This document shows positions 32,054-33,620 of a stretch of 33,620 nucleotides of DNA, piece by piece. The notes under the pieces are model-generated. The model was given only the letters and a program-made list of their open reading frames with translations. It was not told the origin of the DNA and ran no database searches. The number at the start of each line of letters is the position of its first letter. The stretch's first letter is position 1. Source of the stretch: an uncultured Photobacterium sp. (GTDB lineage Bacteria; Pseudomonadota; Gammaproteobacteria; Enterobacterales; Vibrionaceae); contig NZ_CAMRAN010000044.1 of the NCBI RefSeq assembly GCF_947039875.1, positions 1-33,620 of the forward strand, read 5' to 3'. The position numbers and the translations under genes are program-made.

Positions 32054-33620
32054 ATGATTCAATCAAATATTTTGCTTCGTTACCCGTCATTACGAACCTT
32101 TTTCAATTTAAGAACCAATATTGCAGCTCTCAGTTTTGTCAGTTGCTCTATTCCATTGTTTCTAATGGGACATGTCACCATGGGTATTGCTTTCTCACTT
32201 GGTAGCATTAGTTGTGGATTTGCTGATACGTCTAGTGTGACCAAATACCGTATCTATGACTTTCTGATAGCCTTACCCCTCTTTTTCCTTATCAGTTTAG
32301 GCATCGAAGTTGTCTTTCCACATTCATTACTCTTTGTTGGCTCGTTAGCCATTGTTAGCTTTGCACTATTTATGCTCGCGGTATTAACACCTCGATTAGG
32401 TGCTATTGGATTTGCAGCTATTCTGTTAGCTATTTATGCGATGTTATTACACCTAGACGGTCGTTCTGTGTGGCTGGTTCCTCTTTGGCTGACAGGAGGT
32501 GCGATGTGGTATATTTTCTGGCAAGTATTAGCGATATTTTTTCTGCCAAATCAGGAATCAAAAGATATTTTATCGGACCTTTATCAAGTATTAGCAAAGA
32601 AACTTATGCTTCACGATCAAGGGTTTGTACTTGCAACAGATAAAAACCAACTTTTTATTAAATCAGCCCAATTCCGCTCTCAAATAGCAACCTTGTCACA
32701 TACGCTTGAATATCGCATTCATCAGCAATTTTGTTGTGGTGAAGACAGCGCTAAACTACAAGATATTTATCGTTTTTTAAAAATTGCAGAACGTATTAAC
32801 GAACAAACACGTTTAATGTATTTCACCTCAACGCCATTATTAAAACAATACAACCCACAATGGCTAGAGAATATTCATCATGCTAACCAACAAATTAGTC
32901 AATATTTAGCGCAAGTCAGTGTTAATAACGTACACCATTTAACGCTGCCTGAGATCGATTTCAAAACTCTGCGTCAATATCAGGTAGCCGAAGAAGCGCA
33001 AGACGAAGCAATTACAGCACATTCGTTCATTAATAAATTAGATATCATTTATCTTTTATTGCAAGAACTTAAGAATAAAGCAACCACAGTTGCAATAACC
33101 CCTCAAATCATATCTAAACCAATTGTTCTAACATGGAAATGGCAAGATATTGTGTCAAAACTCGTTAGCCAAATGACACTGAAATCAAGTTACTTCCGTC
33201 ACGCACTGCGAGGAACATTAAGCCTTACCACGGGTCTTATCGTTGTACGTTCGTTGAATCTCGATTTTGGATTTTGGACATTAATGACTAGCTTATTGAT
33301 ATTACGCCCAAATTTATCCATGACATGGACACGATTGTTACAGCGTCTTACAGGTACCGTTTGTGGGTTAATCATGGTCGGTGGTTTACTGCACTTTCAA
33401 GTATCAACTGATATTTTACCCTTTGTGTTTTGTATTGCAGCAGTCCTCTTTTTTCATACTTCCGCGCGTCATTACGGGTTTGCAGTCTTCTTCGTTACTT
33501 TATTCGTATTTGCTGGTTTCTCGCTCAATGGTCAGGGAGACAACATCATGCTACCGCGGTTAGACAACACCGTATTAGGGGTATTTATTCCTCTTATTTT
33601 TGTGTTTATTCTCACTCCAG
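32054..33620 (+). CDS. YccS/FUSC family membrane protein, partial
   Basis: The reading frame opens at the ATG at 32054 and runs 522 codons to the window edge with no stop, so the C-terminus is missing. The N-terminus resembles E. coli YccS (RTFFNLRTNIAALSFVSCSIPLFL then FSLGSISCGFADTS). It has membrane helices between about 22 and 175, a long cytoplasmic helical part (about 176-380) and a second helix set from about 395 (LRGTLSLTTGLIVVRSLNLDFGFWTLMTSLLILRPN in parts). That FxFGFWTLMT segment is the FUSC/YccS core. The family is an inner-membrane pump-like protein of unknown substrate, related to AaeB aromatic-acid efflux. The start is set by similarity; the ribosome binding site is weak. Confidence 0.87.
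   Translation, partial: MIQSNILLRYPSLRTFFNLRTNIAALSFVSCSIPLFLMGHVTMGIAFSLGSISCGFADTSSVTKYRIYDFLIALPLFFLISLGIEVVFPHSLLFVGSLAIVSFALFMLAVLTPRLGAIGFAAILLAIYAMLLHLDGRSVWLVPLWLTGGAMWYIFWQVLAIFFLPNQESKDILSDLYQVLAKKLMLHDQGFVLATDKNQLFIKSAQFRSQIATLSHTLEYRIHQQFCCGEDSAKLQDIYRFLKIAERINEQTRLMYFTSTPLLKQYNPQWLENIHHANQQISQYLAQVSVNNVHHLTLPEIDFKTLRQYQVAEEAQDEAITAHSFINKLDIIYLLLQELKNKATTVAITPQIISKPIVLTWKWQDIVSKLVSQMTLKSSYFRHALRGTLSLTTGLIVVRSLNLDFGFWTLMTSLLILRPNLSMTWTRLLQRLTGTVCGLIMVGGLLHFQVSTDILPFVFCIAAVLFFHTSARHYGFAVFFVTLFVFAGFSLNGQGDNIMLPRLDNTVLGVFIPLIFVFILTP

Noticed and set aside
33381..33563. 60-aa frame near the right edge
   Set aside because: It is a shadow frame of the YccS-like gene, which is open through the whole region.

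Overview
The window is AT-rich gammaproteobacterial chromosome, most likely Vibrionaceae and probably Photobacterium or a close relative. The support is the Vibrio-type KtrA/KtrB potassium system, a Vibrio-like SpeG, a trypsin-like protease with a GlyGly-CTERM tail, and a type I-F CRISPR array. I judged this from remembered protein families, not from a search. The genus is a moderate-confidence inference.

Layout. 1-1617: a long type I-F CRISPR array (26 identical repeats plus one degenerate terminal repeat, 26 spacers), with no cas gene in the window. 1612-2708: a RecX-like gene whose stop codon lies inside the last CRISPR repeat, and a small membrane protein. 3109-3348: a small unknown gene. 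3512-4839: a RAYT (Y1 HUH) transposase framed by inverted copies of a 16-bp motif. 4854-6931: a CpxRA-like two-component system, then almost 1 kb without genes. 7898-9097: the GlyGly-CTERM protease. 9439-12791: PhnA-like protein, RDD membrane protein, coniferyl-aldehyde-type dehydrogenase and a glutathione S-transferase. 12858-17599: spermidine acetyltransferase speG, a LysR regulator divergent from an FMN-reductase-like flavoprotein, a lipoprotein with an endonuclease/exonuclease/phosphatase fold, a small unknown and a VanZ-like protein. 18136-20162: ktrA-ktrB. 20264-24087: DUF218/YdcF-like protein, YaeQ, GIY-YIG protein, YceH and a response-regulator diguanylate cyclase, all on the minus strand. 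24298-29284: an unknown 150-aa protein, a TPR plus DUF218 protein, a QmcA-like SPFH/NfeD pair, a possible lone RelE-like protein and an unknown 248-aa protein. 29409-33620: a TauE-like transporter, a LysR regulator, an NfsB-like nitroreductase and the first 522 codons of a YccS/FUSC membrane protein cut off by the window end.

Most of the window reads as ordinary chromosomal backbone for envelope stress, electrophile and quinone detoxification, K+ uptake and membrane quality control. Short operons are separated by clear Rho-independent terminators. The accessory part is the left end: the CRISPR array abutting the RecX-like gene, and the RAYT element. The most unusual structures are the terminal CRISPR repeat, which doubles as a terminator-like hairpin and holds the end of the RecX-like gene, and the RAYT unit with its repeated TGTGCAA/GATATGGCTGTCC ends.
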